Source: an uncultured Clostridia bacterium (GTDB lineage Bacteria > Bacillota > Clostridia > Oscillospirales > Ruminococcaceae). From it: a stretch of DNA of 64,000 nt. The position numbers and the translations under genes were made by a program. Where the stretch lies: assembly GCA_947627465.1 (NCBI GenBank), contig CANQWD010000010.1:29036-93035 (forward strand), given 5' to 3'. Within the stretch, counting starts at the first letter, position 1. Every line of letters begins with the position of its first letter. This document shows positions 7,298-15,796 of this stretch, piece by piece. The notes under the pieces were generated by a model. That model worked only from the letters and a program-made list of their open reading frames with translations, had not been told where the DNA came from and searched no databases.

Positions 7298-8428
7298 ATG
7301 GATTGGATAAATAAAGTAAAGACCCCGTGCTACGTCATTGACGAACGCAAGCTGCGGGAAAATCTGGAAATACTCGCGGACGTGAAAAAGCGTTCGGGGT
7401 GTAAAATTCTTTTGGCGCAGAAAGCGTATTCCGCGTTCGCGACCTATCCGCTGATAGCGGAGTATCTCGACGGCTGTACGGCAAGCGGTCTTTACGAAGC
7501 GCGGCTCGGTTATGAGGAAATGGCAAAGCCTTTCGGACGTGAGAACCACATTTTTTCCCCCGCTTACCGTGATGAAGAGTTTGACGAAATTGCAAAAATC
7601 TGTAATCATATAGTGTTCAACAATGTAAAGCAGTACGAAAAGTTCAAGGACAGAGCGGCGGAGTGCTCGTGCGGCATACGGATAAATCCCGAGTACTCCA
7701 CGCAGGATCACTCTATTTACGACCCGTGTTCGCCGTATTCGCGCTTGGGAACTACGCTTGAAAATCTCTCGGAATTGCCCGAGGGAGTGAAAGGACTGCA
7801 TTTCCATACGCTGTGTGAACAGAACGCGGACGCGCTGTGTGAAACAATGGTGGCTGTTACGGAGAAATTCGGAAAGTTTTTGGGACGAATAGAGTGGTTG
7901 AATATGGGCGGCGGACACCATATCACGCGTTCGGATTATGATGTGGATCTGTTGATTGAGGAAATACAATTCGAGAGAAATCAGTACGGTTTTGATGTGT
8001 ATCTTGAGCCGGGGGAGGCGATCGCGCTGAACGCGGGCTATCTTGTCACGACCGTGCTCGATACGTTCCGAAACGGTATGGACATCGCGATTACGGACGC
8101 TTCCGCGGCCTGTCACATGCCCGACGTTCTCGAAATGCCGTACCGCCCGAATATTCAAGGCGCGGGACATCCGAACGAAAAAGCGTTCACTTATCGGCTC
8201 GGCGGCAACACCTGTCTCGCGGGTGATATCATCGGCGACTACTCGTTCGACAACGCGCTTGCCGAGGGCGACAGGCTTGTTTTCGAGGATATGGCTATCT
8301 ACTCAATGTGTAAAAACAACACGTTCAACGGCGTTGCCTTGCCGAGCATTTATTTACTTCGCGAAAGCGGCGAGTTTGCGCTTTTGAAAAAATTCGGTTA
8401 CGAGGACTTTAAAACAAGGCTTAGTTAG
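7298..8428 (+). CDS. nspC: Carboxynorspermidine/carboxyspermidine decarboxylase
   Basis: 376 residues; a fold-type III PLP enzyme related to diaminopimelate and ornithine decarboxylases. TPCYVIDERKLRENL is the family N-terminus; the PLP lysine is in CKILLAQKAYS; NMGGGHHITR is the glycine-rich phosphate loop; GGNTCLAGDIIGDYSF holds the conserved Cys-Asp pair. It removes the carboxyl group made by the dehydrogenase at 3396..4601, giving spermidine or norspermidine. The ORF track begins at a GTG 24 bases upstream; the ATG at 7298 has aggtga before it and matches the family start. Confidence 0.92.
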   Translation: MDWINKVKTPCYVIDERKLRENLEILADVKKRSGCKILLAQKAYSAFATYPLIAEYLDGCTASGLYEARLGYEEMAKPFGRENHIFSPAYRDEEFDEIAKICNHIVFNNVKQYEKFKDRAAECSCGIRINPEYSTQDHSIYDPCSPYSRLGTTLENLSELPEGVKGLHFHTLCEQNADALCETMVAVTEKFGKFLGRIEWLNMGGGHHITRSDYDVDLLIEEIQFERNQYGFDVYLEPGEAIALNAGYLVTTVLDTFRNGMDIAITDASAACHMPDVLEMPYRPNIQGAGHPNEKAFTYRLGGNTCLAGDIIGDYSFDNALAEGDRLVFEDMAIYSMCKNNTFNGVALPSIYLLRESGEFALLKKFGYEDFKTRLS

Positions 8429-8440
8429 GGGGCGTTTAAA

Positions 8441-9088
8441 GTGGCTGTTCTGCATAATCTCAATGCGTTTGACGCGCTGAAGATATTTTATCAGGGGGAA
8501 ACGGACGGTTTTCCCGAGGAGGATTTCGCGGCTAATTTGCGGTCGCGCGTTATCGTTTTGCCTACCGTTCTGCACCGATTTCTGCGAGAATACGGCTATA
8601 TGAGTGTGAACAGGTTGTCCGACGCGCCGCGCTTCATTCACCCGAACATTATGACGAAGCGCATCTTCCGTTACGGAGATAATCAAGAACTTCCGCTGCT
8701 AATCGTGGGGCGCGTGGGCGAGTTTGAGATCACCGTTAAGGACGAGCATTCCGACGACCCGCGTGTGTTTCTTATGAAGATAACCCCTAATCAGGCGCAG
8801 CTGCTGCCCTCCGACGACACGCTCACCGAATTGTTTAAAGTAATGCTGGTGGGGCTTATGATGAAGAACGACGGCGCGGTCGTTGCCGACGACCCGCAGC
8901 TTGCCGTGCGGCTTCTTCGTGAAAACGGCTTCGATATCGAAAAGATTGAGAACGACCCCGGTCTTCACCGCGAATATTCGCTTTGTTTCTCCGAGGAAAC
9001 GCGCACCTTTATGGCGGCGGAGTTTACCGAGGGAGAGCTAGCGCGGTTCTTTTTCTTGAGTTCGGAGAAGTTTGTAAACGGTTTATAA
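8441..9088 (+). CDS. Hypothetical protein with SUKH-like N-terminus
   Basis: 215 residues from a GTG start with taggggg upstream. The N-terminus (MAVLHNLNAFDALKIFYQGETDG) and the block VLPTVLHRFLREYGYMSVNRL align with the first half of the next gene, so the two are paralogues. The pattern of a proline followed by an aromatic-rich helix resembles the SMI1/KNR4 (SUKH) fold, often an immunity or scaffold module, but this is a weak structural guess. No membrane segment. It starts 12 bp after nspC. Confidence 0.6.
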   Translation: MAVLHNLNAFDALKIFYQGETDGFPEEDFAANLRSRVIVLPTVLHRFLREYGYMSVNRLSDAPRFIHPNIMTKRIFRYGDNQELPLLIVGRVGEFEITVKDEHSDDPRVFLMKITPNQAQLLPSDDTLTELFKVMLVGLMMKNDGAVVADDPQLAVRLLRENGFDIEKIENDPGLHREYSLCFSEETRTFMAAEFTEGELARFFFLSSEKFVNGL

Positions 9089-9107
9089 CAGCGGATAGGA
9101 GTGCAAA

Positions 9108-10379
9108 ATGGCTGTACTGTACAATATTGAGCCGCTTAAGGCTATGGAGCTTTACTACGACGGAGAGCAAAACGGCGTTTGGAACGGCGATTTTATCAAA
9201 AACAAGAAGCAGAGCGGCTTGGAGATACCGTCTCCTTTGCGCGAATTTTTGGAGAAATATGCGTACCTTGATATCAATAAGGGGCAGGTAAAGTTTTTTC
9301 ACCCCGACGGTATACGTATGATACATTTGTCTACCGACGTCGGCGAGGTGCATATTATGGCTGTCGGCAAAGCGGAGGGCGTCGGGGCGGACGAGATGTT
9401 TGTCGGAATTGACCTCGGCACGCGCGATCTCGACATTGCGTTCGGCGAGATAGACGATGAAAAACGTATGATACATTGGGGTCCCTCCGATGGGATAACC
9501 CTCGCGGGGCTTATGCGCGTGATGTTCGTTTCGACGCTGTTTAAAAGCTCGGACAAGTTTCTGTTTCAAGACGCGGAGATAGACGCGGTGCTGAAAAAAC
9601 ACGGCGCGGAGCGCTCGTGTATAATGCCGTCGGGCGGCAGCACTCAGCATACGTCTATAAATTTCGACGAGGAAAACGGCGCGTTTCTTGTTGCGGAATA
9701 TGACGAGCAAGGCGAGGATATCGCGTTTCTGCATGTCGTAACTCGAAAGACTTTTGAGCAGCGCAAAGCGGAGCGCTTCGCGTCCGTCTCTCTTGACGAG
9801 CTGAATTCTTTGTTTGAGACGGAGTTTTACGGAAACGCGCAGCATTGCGATTTTTCCCATTCCCTTGATATTCAGTTGGAGATAGTGTGCAGGCTTGAGC
9901 AAGCGGTTGCGGACAAGTTGGAGCTTGCCGACCGGTACAAGCTCGTCGGGCGCTGCTTGTGGTCGCTGAACCGCTTGGACGAAGCCGCAGAGTGGTACGA
10001 CAAAGCAGGCAAGATAATCAAAGGGAGCGGCGATCTTGACAGGCTTGCGAAGTTTTACGGAACGATGGCGAGCTTTTACGCCGACACAGATCAGCGGGAA
10101 AAGAGCGACGAGATGTTTGAAGCGGAGTTAGCACTGCGTTTGGAGCACTCTCCCGACAATGCATACGATATAGGTATGATCTACCGCGACAAAGCGCAGG
10201 CTCTTGAGGACGCGGGCGGCGACCCCGACAGAGTTATCGAATTGTGCGAAAAGGCTTTGGAGCAGTTTCAAAAGGATCCGCACGACAGCGGCTGCAAATA
10301 CGAGACCGCACGCGTTCAGCAGCTTCGCGGAAAGGCAAAGCGGCGAAAAAAAGAGCTTTTGAAGAATGCGGGTCAGTAA
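9108..10379 (+). CDS. Hypothetical protein: SUKH-like N-terminal domain plus TPR tail
   Basis: 423 residues. Residues 1 to about 215 are a paralogue of the previous protein (MAVLYNIEPLKAMELYYDGEQNG, IPSPLREFLEKYAYLDIN). From about 265 onward the sequence becomes helical tetratricopeptide-like repeats (YKLVGRCLWSLNRLDEAAEWYDKAG, FYGTMASFYADTDQREKSDEMFEAEL, YRDKAQALEDAGGDPDRVIELCEKALEQF). It is therefore probably a protein-interaction scaffold. The start has aggag upstream. It is the last gene before the dcw cluster and is followed by a terminator-like hairpin. Confidence 0.6.
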   Translation: MAVLYNIEPLKAMELYYDGEQNGVWNGDFIKNKKQSGLEIPSPLREFLEKYAYLDINKGQVKFFHPDGIRMIHLSTDVGEVHIMAVGKAEGVGADEMFVGIDLGTRDLDIAFGEIDDEKRMIHWGPSDGITLAGLMRVMFVSTLFKSSDKFLFQDAEIDAVLKKHGAERSCIMPSGGSTQHTSINFDEENGAFLVAEYDEQGEDIAFLHVVTRKTFEQRKAERFASVSLDELNSLFETEFYGNAQHCDFSHSLDIQLEIVCRLEQAVADKLELADRYKLVGRCLWSLNRLDEAAEWYDKAGKIIKGSGDLDRLAKFYGTMASFYADTDQREKSDEMFEAELALRLEHSPDNAYDIGMIYRDKAQALEDAGGDPDRVIELCEKALEQFQKDPHDSGCKYETARVQQLRGKAKRRKKELLKNAGQ

Positions 10380-10567
10380 ACGGTATTCGCGTTTCGGAAT
10401 TTTGCACAAATTTTCAACAAGTTTTCCACATAGCACTGTTGGGTTTTTACTTAATTAGCTAAGGTTCTGCGTTCCAAATTGTATGAACAAACGGACGATT
10501 GCCCCAAGATATAGTGAAATTTTATACCGCTAACTCAACATGTACCAATAAATTGCACAATTTTTGC
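10380..10567. other. Non-coding stretch before the dcw promoter
   Basis: Within the 529-bp gap before mraZ (10380-10908) the first 190 bp are AT-rich with no supported ORF. The only noteworthy word is ttttccaca near 10422, one base from a DnaA box but single. The rest of the gap holds the terminator, promoter and leader listed separately. Confidence 0.5.
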
Positions 10568-10600
10568 CCCCCCTAAACGGAAGTTTAGGGGGGTTGGTTT
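10568..10600 (+). terminator. Terminator-like hairpin upstream of the dcw cluster
   Basis: A perfect 11-bp stem, cccccctaaac / gtttagggggg, with a ggaa loop, followed by ttggtttgtt. The T-rich tail is imperfect, but position between the two transcription units fits a terminator. Confidence 0.7.
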
Positions 10601-10667
10601 GTTAAAAGTGCACAAAAAAGCGAACGAAAGTTTTTTCCGATTTTCCTTTAAAAAGTATAAATAACAC

Positions 10668-10696
10668 TTGCAAAATTTGTAAAAGTGGTTTATAAT
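10668..10696 (+). promoter_or_regulatory. Sigma-A promoter of the dcw cluster
   Basis: TTGCAA, a 17-bp spacer, then TATAAT. It lies about 210 bp upstream of mraZ. The leader contains a small hairpin (gggtgaatgatttcactc) and a fragment of the TTGACA repeat near 10832. Confidence 0.8.
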
Positions 10697-10714
10697 TAAA
10701 AGTGGGTAAAGAGG
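10682..10714 (+). promoter_or_regulatory. Candidate MraZ-binding repeats
   Basis: Two AAAGTGG words (10682 and 10699) and a third close match AAAGAGG (10708) flank and follow the -10 box of the mraZ promoter. MraZ proteins of Mollicutes and other Firmicutes bind direct repeats of this type before their own gene, so autoregulation is plausible. Confidence 0.5.
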
Positions 10715-10908
10715 GTGAATGATTTCACTCTCGGGGTGAAAAGTTCACTAAAATATAAAAACTCACCTTATTACCGAGTCATAGGGAAAATATGTTCTAC
10801 GAAATCTCCGTCTGAGGAGGACGGAAACGAGCAATTGACAGTGGGCAGTTAATGCAATGATCTTCAAAACTGTAAATGTCAGCTGCAAAAAAGGGGGGGG
10901 ATATAGAA

Positions 10909-11328
10909 ATGTACGGCGAGTATGAACACACCATTGACGCTAAAGGGCGTATGAACTTCCCCGCCAAGCTTCGGGAAGAGTTCGGCGAACATTTCTATAT
11001 CAGCAAAAGCCTCAACGAAAAGTGTTTGACGGTTTATACCGCCGAAAGCTGGGAAGCTTTGAAAGAATCCCTGCGCGGCAAGCCGTCAAAGATCGCGAAG
11101 CCTATCGAGCGTTTCTTGATAGGCGGCGGCAGCGAAGTAGAGCCGGACAAGCAGGGAAGAATAGCTATACCGAGCGCGCTGCGCAGCTACGCGAACATTA
11201 CGGGCGAAGTTGTTGTCGTGGGGCTTGTGGACGGCGCCGAGATCTGGGATAAAGCCGCTTGGGAGGAATATAACAAAGGAACATCCCTTGAGGATATCTC
11301 CAAATTGGCGGAGGAGTTGGGCATTTGA
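10909..11328 (+). CDS. mraZ: Transcriptional regulator MraZ
   Basis: 139 residues with two SpoVT/AbrB-like half-domains: YGEYEHTIDAKGRMNFPAKLREEF at the N-terminus and SEVEPDKQGRIAIPSALRSYANI in the second half. MraZ is a DNA-binding regulator of the division and cell wall cluster and also modulates RsmH. The ORF track extends to 10876, but the ATG at 10909 gives the canonical MYGEYEH start and has a run of eight G as ribosome site. The stop overlaps the rsmH start (TGATG). Confidence 0.95.
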   Translation: MYGEYEHTIDAKGRMNFPAKLREEFGEHFYISKSLNEKCLTVYTAESWEALKESLRGKPSKIAKPIERFLIGGGSEVEPDKQGRIAIPSALRSYANITGEVVVVGLVDGAEIWDKAAWEEYNKGTSLEDISKLAEELGI

Positions 11329-12254
11329 TGGATTTTCGGCACACAACGGTCCTATTGAAGGAAACCGTGGACGGCGCGTTTGGGGACGCCGCCGGCATTT
11401 ACGCGGACCTTACAACGGGCGGCGGCGGTCACAGTCTGGAGTTGGCGGAAAGGCTCTCGGGGGGGAGACTTATCTGCTTCGACAGAGACAGGGAAGCTAT
11501 CGAAGCTGCCGGGGGGCGGCTTAAGGGTTATCCCGTGACGCTTGTAAATTGTAACTTCATTGAACTTAATGAAGTTTTGGATGAAATGGGGATAGATAAG
11601 CTGGACGGCGTTATCGCCGATTTGGGCGTATCTTCCCACCAATTGGACGACGCGGAACGCGGGTTTTCGTTCCACAGCGACGCTCCTCTCGATATGAGAA
11701 TGAGCGGCGAGGGATTTTCCGCGGCAGACGTCGTGAATGATTACACTGAGGACGAGCTTAAGCGCGTTCTTTATGAATACGGCGAGGAGAAATTCGCGCC
11801 GAGAATAGCGCGGGGAATAGTTGAAGCGCGGGCGGTCTCGCCGATAGAACGGACGGGAGAGCTTGCGGAGATCATTAAAAGAAGCGTTCCCGCGGCGTAT
11901 CGGCGGGAGAAAAATCCCTGCCGAAAGAGCTTTCAGGCAATAAGAATAGAAGTAAACGGCGAACTTGACGCTTTGGACAAGGCGCTGACGGACGGCTTCA
12001 ACAGGCTGAAGATCGGCGGAAAGATGGCGGTCATCACGTTCCATTCTCTGGAGGACAGGATAGTTAAGAACAGGTTCAAGGAGTTCTGTACGGGCTGCAC
12101 TTGCCCGCCCGAGTTTCCCGTTTGCGTATGCGGAAAAAAGCCGCGCGGCGAGTTGGTTTTCAAAAAGCCTGTCACGCCGAGCGCGGAAGAAATAGAAAGA
12201 AATCCGAGAAGCCGCAGCGCGAAGCTGCGCGTTATAAAAAAGGTTCGAGAGTGA
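11328..12254 (+). CDS. rsmH: 16S rRNA (cytosine1402-N4)-methyltransferase
   Basis: 308 residues. MDFRHTTVLLKETVDG, the SAM-binding YADLTTGGGGHSLELAERL and the DLGVSSHQLDDAERGFSF block identify RsmH (MraW), which methylates C1402 of 16S rRNA in the decoding centre. The ATG overlaps the mraZ stop codon by one base, so translation is coupled; the TTG three bases earlier in the ORF track is less likely. The gene is followed by a roughly 250-bp gap containing palindromic element B. Confidence 0.96.
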   Translation: MDFRHTTVLLKETVDGAFGDAAGIYADLTTGGGGHSLELAERLSGGRLICFDRDREAIEAAGGRLKGYPVTLVNCNFIELNEVLDEMGIDKLDGVIADLGVSSHQLDDAERGFSFHSDAPLDMRMSGEGFSAADVVNDYTEDELKRVLYEYGEEKFAPRIARGIVEARAVSPIERTGELAEIIKRSVPAAYRREKNPCRKSFQAIRIEVNGELDALDKALTDGFNRLKIGGKMAVITFHSLEDRIVKNRFKEFCTGCTCPPEFPVCVCGKKPRGELVFKKPVTPSAEEIERNPRSRSAKLRVIKKVRE

Positions 12255-12365
12255 GCGGACAAGCCATTTTGATTTTATTTTAAAAATTTTCAAAATCTTC
12301 GTCCTGTTTTTTGAAATTTTCAGATCAACCAACGCAATTAAATTTGACTGCGTCAATTAGCGAAC

Positions 12366-12483
12366 AAATTTCAAAAAGTGTCAAAATTTTGCGGAAGCAA
12401 AATTTTGACCGGTCTTGACTTTGAAGCGCAACGGAGGGAGCGAAGCGACCGGAGAGAGCATTCAAAGTCAAGATTTTGAAATT
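12366..12483. repeat. Nested palindromic element B, before ftsL
   Basis: Same architecture and mostly same sequence as element A: outer arms aatttcaaaa / ttttgaaatt, an inner gtcaaaattttgc hairpin, and a second stem cttgactttga / tcaaagtcaag capped by ggagcgaagcgacc. Relative to A the second stem has a G-to-C change with the matching C-to-G change in its partner. It ends about 9 bp before the ftsL Shine-Dalgarno. Confidence 0.85.
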
Positions 12484-12505
12484 ATTTTAATAAGGGGTGA
12501 CGTTT

Positions 12506-13009
12506 ATGTATACGGATAACAGTAATTTGGCGTATGATTTGTCGAGGTTCGATAATTCGGATAGAGAGCGGCGCGAAAAGCGGCGCCAAAAAGAGGAAGA
12601 AGCACGGAAAATTCGTATGGCGCCCGCCGCTTCTCTTTCAAAGAGCGGAACGAAGATCACGGCGTTTTTCGCTATCGCGGTGATGTTTGCGGCTTTTTTC
12701 GCCGTGAATTGGTTTAACGCTAAGAAAGACGATACGGCTAGACTTGTCGCGGCTCAGCAGGAGCTTTTGGACGCGGAGGCGGACGACAACGCGCTGCTTC
12801 AGAGCAAGCTTGACGCTAAAGCGAATATCGGATATATAGAGGAATACGCAAAGAACAAGCTGCAAATGAGCAAGGTCGGGTCGGCGCAGAAAAAATATAT
12901 CAGCGTCAATACCGAGAGCTTGATTGAGGTTGAAAAGGACGATTCCGAGGGATTTTTGGGTTCTATAAAGAAAGGGTTCAAATCATTTTTGGAATACATT
13001 GGGTTTTGA
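12506..13009 (+). CDS. ftsL: Cell division protein FtsL-like
   Basis: 167 residues: a charged cytoplasmic N-terminus (RERREKRRQKEEEARK), one membrane span (KITAFFAIAVMFAAFFAVNWF, about 51-71) and an extracytoplasmic coiled-coil (LVAAQQELLDAEADDNALLQSKLDAK). Position between rsmH and the PBP gene is the standard site of ftsL, whose product forms a complex with DivIB and DivIC. The ORF track uses GTG at 12497, but that codon lies inside the aagggg ribosome site; ATG 12506 is better spaced. Sequence alone cannot separate FtsL from other septum-initiation coiled-coil proteins. Confidence 0.85.
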   Translation: MYTDNSNLAYDLSRFDNSDRERREKRRQKEEEARKIRMAPAASLSKSGTKITAFFAIAVMFAAFFAVNWFNAKKDDTARLVAAQQELLDAEADDNALLQSKLDAKANIGYIEEYAKNKLQMSKVGSAQKKYISVNTESLIEVEKDDSEGFLGSIKKGFKSFLEYIGF

Positions 13010-13131
13010 CGGCATAGTATAAGGGTGAACAAGCCCTCATACCGATTTGACATCAAATCTATAGGTTTATTGCAAATCGTTATGTTGTCGTTGGACTTTT
13101 ACAGCACATTGCACAAAAGAGCAGCAAGTTC

Positions 13132-13172
13132 GGCGGCACAAGAGCTTTGTGCGCCGGGCTTGCCTTTTTTGG
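13132..13172 (+). promoter_or_regulatory. Hairpin in the ftsL-pbp gap, possible attenuator
   Basis: ggcggcacaa pairs with ttgtgcgcc (one bulged G, gagct loop), followed nine bases later by six T. The 183-bp gap has no gene. It could lower read-through into the PBP gene; the spacing to the T-run is longer than usual for a terminator. Confidence 0.35.
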
Positions 13173-13192
13173 TTTTTCGGAGGAATGTAACA

Positions 13193-15619
13193 GTGGATAA
13201 CAATTCTGCAAACAATGAAAGAAACACCGGACTTTTTAAGAGGTTTTGGGAGTTCTTGAAACGCAAGGACAGGGAAGAAGCCGAAAAAAAGCCCATTATA
13301 GGTTATCGCGGAAGGCAGATATTGATATTGGTGTGCATAATCGGGTTTTCGGTTTTTGTGGGCTATCATCTGCTGAAGTTTACCGTGCTTGACGGCGACA
13401 AATGGCGCGAGCTTGCGAACACTCAGCAGACGGGTCAGCATGTTATCATGGCAAACCGCGGGTCTATCTACGACGCGAACGGCACCGTTTTGGCGCAAAG
13501 CTCGGCGGTTTGGAATGTTATCTTCGCGCAGAATACCACGTTTAAGCAAAGCGAGGACTGGAAAAAAGCTTACGAACAGCGCAAAAAGAATTGGGAAAAC
13601 GACAGCGACACAAGCAAGGAGCCGCTTAAGCCTTTTAAGGAGCTTTCGGATACTATCATAGACGGGCTTGCGGAAATTCTGGAGATATCTCCCGACGGAA
13701 TGCGCGACGCTTACGACAACGATCAGGCTCACAACTATTACATAGTCAAAAGCAAGGTCGAAAAGCCGCAGGTGACGATGATAAACGACTTCTTGTCCGA
13801 AAACGGCATAAGCTCCGACTGCGTTTATACGGAGCAGGCAAGCAAGCGCTATTATCCAAACGGGTCGTTGGCTTCCAATGTTATCGGCTTTACGGACTAC
13901 AAAGGCTCGGGCGTTTACGGCTTGGAGGCTTACTACGACGATTATCTTAAGGGAACGGACGGCAAGGCGTTTTACCGCAAGGACGGCACGGGAAAGGGCG
14001 TTGAATACGAAAACGACAAGTATTTCTCGGCGGTGGACGGTTACAGTCTTGTGCTGACGCTCGACGAGGTTTTGCAGCACTATCTCGAAAAAAATCTTGA
14101 ACAGTGCGTTTCGCAGCATTCCGTAATAAACCGCGCGTGCGGAATTATTATGAACTGCAAAACGGGCGGTGTGCTGGCTATGGCGACAACGCCGTCTTAC
14201 GATCTGAACAATCCGTCGACTATCTACGGCGACTATGATAAAGCTATTCTCGAAAATATGAAGACCGAGGGCAAGGACGAAAAGGAGATTGAAGAAAAAG
14301 AAGCGGCGCTGCGCGAGGGTCAGTGGAAAAACAAAGCTGTGACTGAGCTTTATTACCCCGGTTCGGTTTTCAAGACGGTCACTACAGCGGCGGCTTTGGA
14401 CGAAGAAGTCATCAATATGGATACCACGTTTGACTGCGCGGGCGTTTATAATGTCGCGGGCACGGATATCCACTGCTGGAGCCTCGGAGGACACGGTTCG
14501 CTGAATTTGCAGCAGGGTATTACGAAGTCCTGCAACCCGTACTTTATTCAAGTCGGGCTGGCATTGGGCGTGGATAAGTTCTATAATTATTACGAAGCAT
14601 TCGGATTTACCGAGAAAACCGGCATAGATCTGCCGGGCGAGGCGGACAGTATCGTTGTGCCGCGCGACAAAATGGGTCCCGTGGAGCTTGCGTCCTCCGC
14701 GTTCGGTCAGACGAACAAGATAACGCCCATTCAGATGTGCACGGCGTTCTGCGCTATCGTAAACGGCGGAAATCTCGTAACGCCGCACCTTGTGGATAAG
14801 GTTCTTGACAGCAGCGGCAACGTTGTCGAGACAAAGGAAACGCAGATAAAGCGTCAGGTGATCTCGGAGGACACCTCAAAGCAAATGCGCGATATTTTGG
14901 AAACGATAGTCAACGAAAACGGCGGTCACAACGCTTATATCGCGGGTTACCGCATAGGCGGCAAATCGGGAACGGCGGAGAAGATCGACGAATACAACGC
15001 AACCGGCCGCAAGAAAATGACATATATCTCTACGTTCGCGGCGGCTGTACCCATGGACGATCCGCAGATCGTCATGCTGGTGCTTGCCGATACGCCTACG
15101 GGTCCCGAATATTATGGCTCGGCAGTCGCTTGTCCCGTTGCCTCCGCGGTATTTAATGAGGGCTTGGAGCATTTAGGACTTTACCCGACTTACACCGCCG
15201 AGGAGCAGGCGAAAATGGACGCGGTAGTGCCGTGGGTGATCGGCGATATGTCGATGTACGCGGAGAGCTATCTTACCGCGAACAACTTTAAGGCGAAGTT
15301 TGTCGGCGACCCGAGCAGCGAGGCTGTGGTTACAGCTACTTATCCGTCCTCGGGGGCGACAATTCCCAAAGGCTCGACCGTCGTGGTTTATCTCGGCGAC
15401 GCGAAAACGGAATACGCTTCCGTACCAAATGTTATCGGTATGAGCGCGGCGGAAGCAAACGAGGCAATGACGAACGCGGGCTTTAACATAAAACTTACGG
15501 GCGGCGCGGCTGCAAACGCCGACGCAACGGCAACGGCGCAAAGTGTTGAAGCAGGCTCTTCTCAGCCTATCGGTACGGTTATTGAAGTAACGTTCCAGGT
15601 GAGCAGCTTCGGCGACTGA
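13193..15619 (+). CDS. Class B penicillin-binding protein with PASTA domains (FtsI/SpoVD type)
   Basis: 808 residues. A short cytoplasmic N-terminus and one span (ILILVCIIGFSVFVGYHLL) lead into the PBP dimerisation region (ANRGSIYDANGTVLA) and a transpeptidase domain with the three catalytic motifs: SVFK (in YYPGSVFKTV), SCN (TKSCNPYF) and KSGT (GGKSGTAEK). Two PASTA domains end the protein (GDPSSEAVVTATYPSSGATIPKGS and YASVPNVIGMSAAEANEAM). It cross-links septal or spore-cortex peptidoglycan. The ORF track begins 56 codons earlier; GTG 13193 with ggagg upstream is the better start. Division versus sporulation role cannot be fixed from one copy. Confidence 0.92.
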   Translation: MDNNSANNERNTGLFKRFWEFLKRKDREEAEKKPIIGYRGRQILILVCIIGFSVFVGYHLLKFTVLDGDKWRELANTQQTGQHVIMANRGSIYDANGTVLAQSSAVWNVIFAQNTTFKQSEDWKKAYEQRKKNWENDSDTSKEPLKPFKELSDTIIDGLAEILEISPDGMRDAYDNDQAHNYYIVKSKVEKPQVTMINDFLSENGISSDCVYTEQASKRYYPNGSLASNVIGFTDYKGSGVYGLEAYYDDYLKGTDGKAFYRKDGTGKGVEYENDKYFSAVDGYSLVLTLDEVLQHYLEKNLEQCVSQHSVINRACGIIMNCKTGGVLAMATTPSYDLNNPSTIYGDYDKAILENMKTEGKDEKEIEEKEAALREGQWKNKAVTELYYPGSVFKTVTTAAALDEEVINMDTTFDCAGVYNVAGTDIHCWSLGGHGSLNLQQGITKSCNPYFIQVGLALGVDKFYNYYEAFGFTEKTGIDLPGEADSIVVPRDKMGPVELASSAFGQTNKITPIQMCTAFCAIVNGGNLVTPHLVDKVLDSSGNVVETKETQIKRQVISEDTSKQMRDILETIVNENGGHNAYIAGYRIGGKSGTAEKIDEYNATGRKKMTYISTFAAAVPMDDPQIVMLVLADTPTGPEYYGSAVACPVASAVFNEGLEHLGLYPTYTAEEQAKMDAVVPWVIGDMSMYAESYLTANNFKAKFVGDPSSEAVVTATYPSSGATIPKGSTVVVYLGDAKTEYASVPNVIGMSAAEANEAMTNAGFNIKLTGGAAANADATATAQSVEAGSSQPIGTVIEVTFQVSSFGD

Positions 15620-15778
15620 TGACAATGTACAGTTGACAGTTATTGCGCGGATACACTGCTTTATTTAGACTGTCAGCGTTTTGGTTCGCCGACAATCTAA
15701 ATCGCGCGCGGGTGGACTCGAAGCGTCCACACTCGCAACCAAAATTGTCAATTGTACATCGTACATTGTCAATTGATT
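15620..15778. repeat. TTGACA-type repeat with inverted ends, copy 5
   Basis: The gap between pbp and murE is filled by a unit bounded by gacaatgtacagttgacag on the left and the inverted form (ttgtcaattgtacatcgtac...) on the right. Inside are two small hairpins (one is ggtggactcgaagcgtccac). The unit looks like a short non-autonomous element with terminal inverted repeats. Confidence 0.65.
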
Positions 15779-15796
15779 AAGGTTTGGGGGGATCTC

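Noticed and set aside
10409-10430. ttttccaca resembles a DnaA box (TTATCCACA)
   Set aside because: Only a single one-mismatch copy, with no cluster, AT-rich unwinding region or dnaA/dnaN nearby; not an origin.
13067-14788. 573-aa minus-strand ORF opposite the PBP gene
   Set aside because: Antisense shadow produced by codon bias; basic, low-quality composition and no family match, while the plus strand has all PBP motifs.
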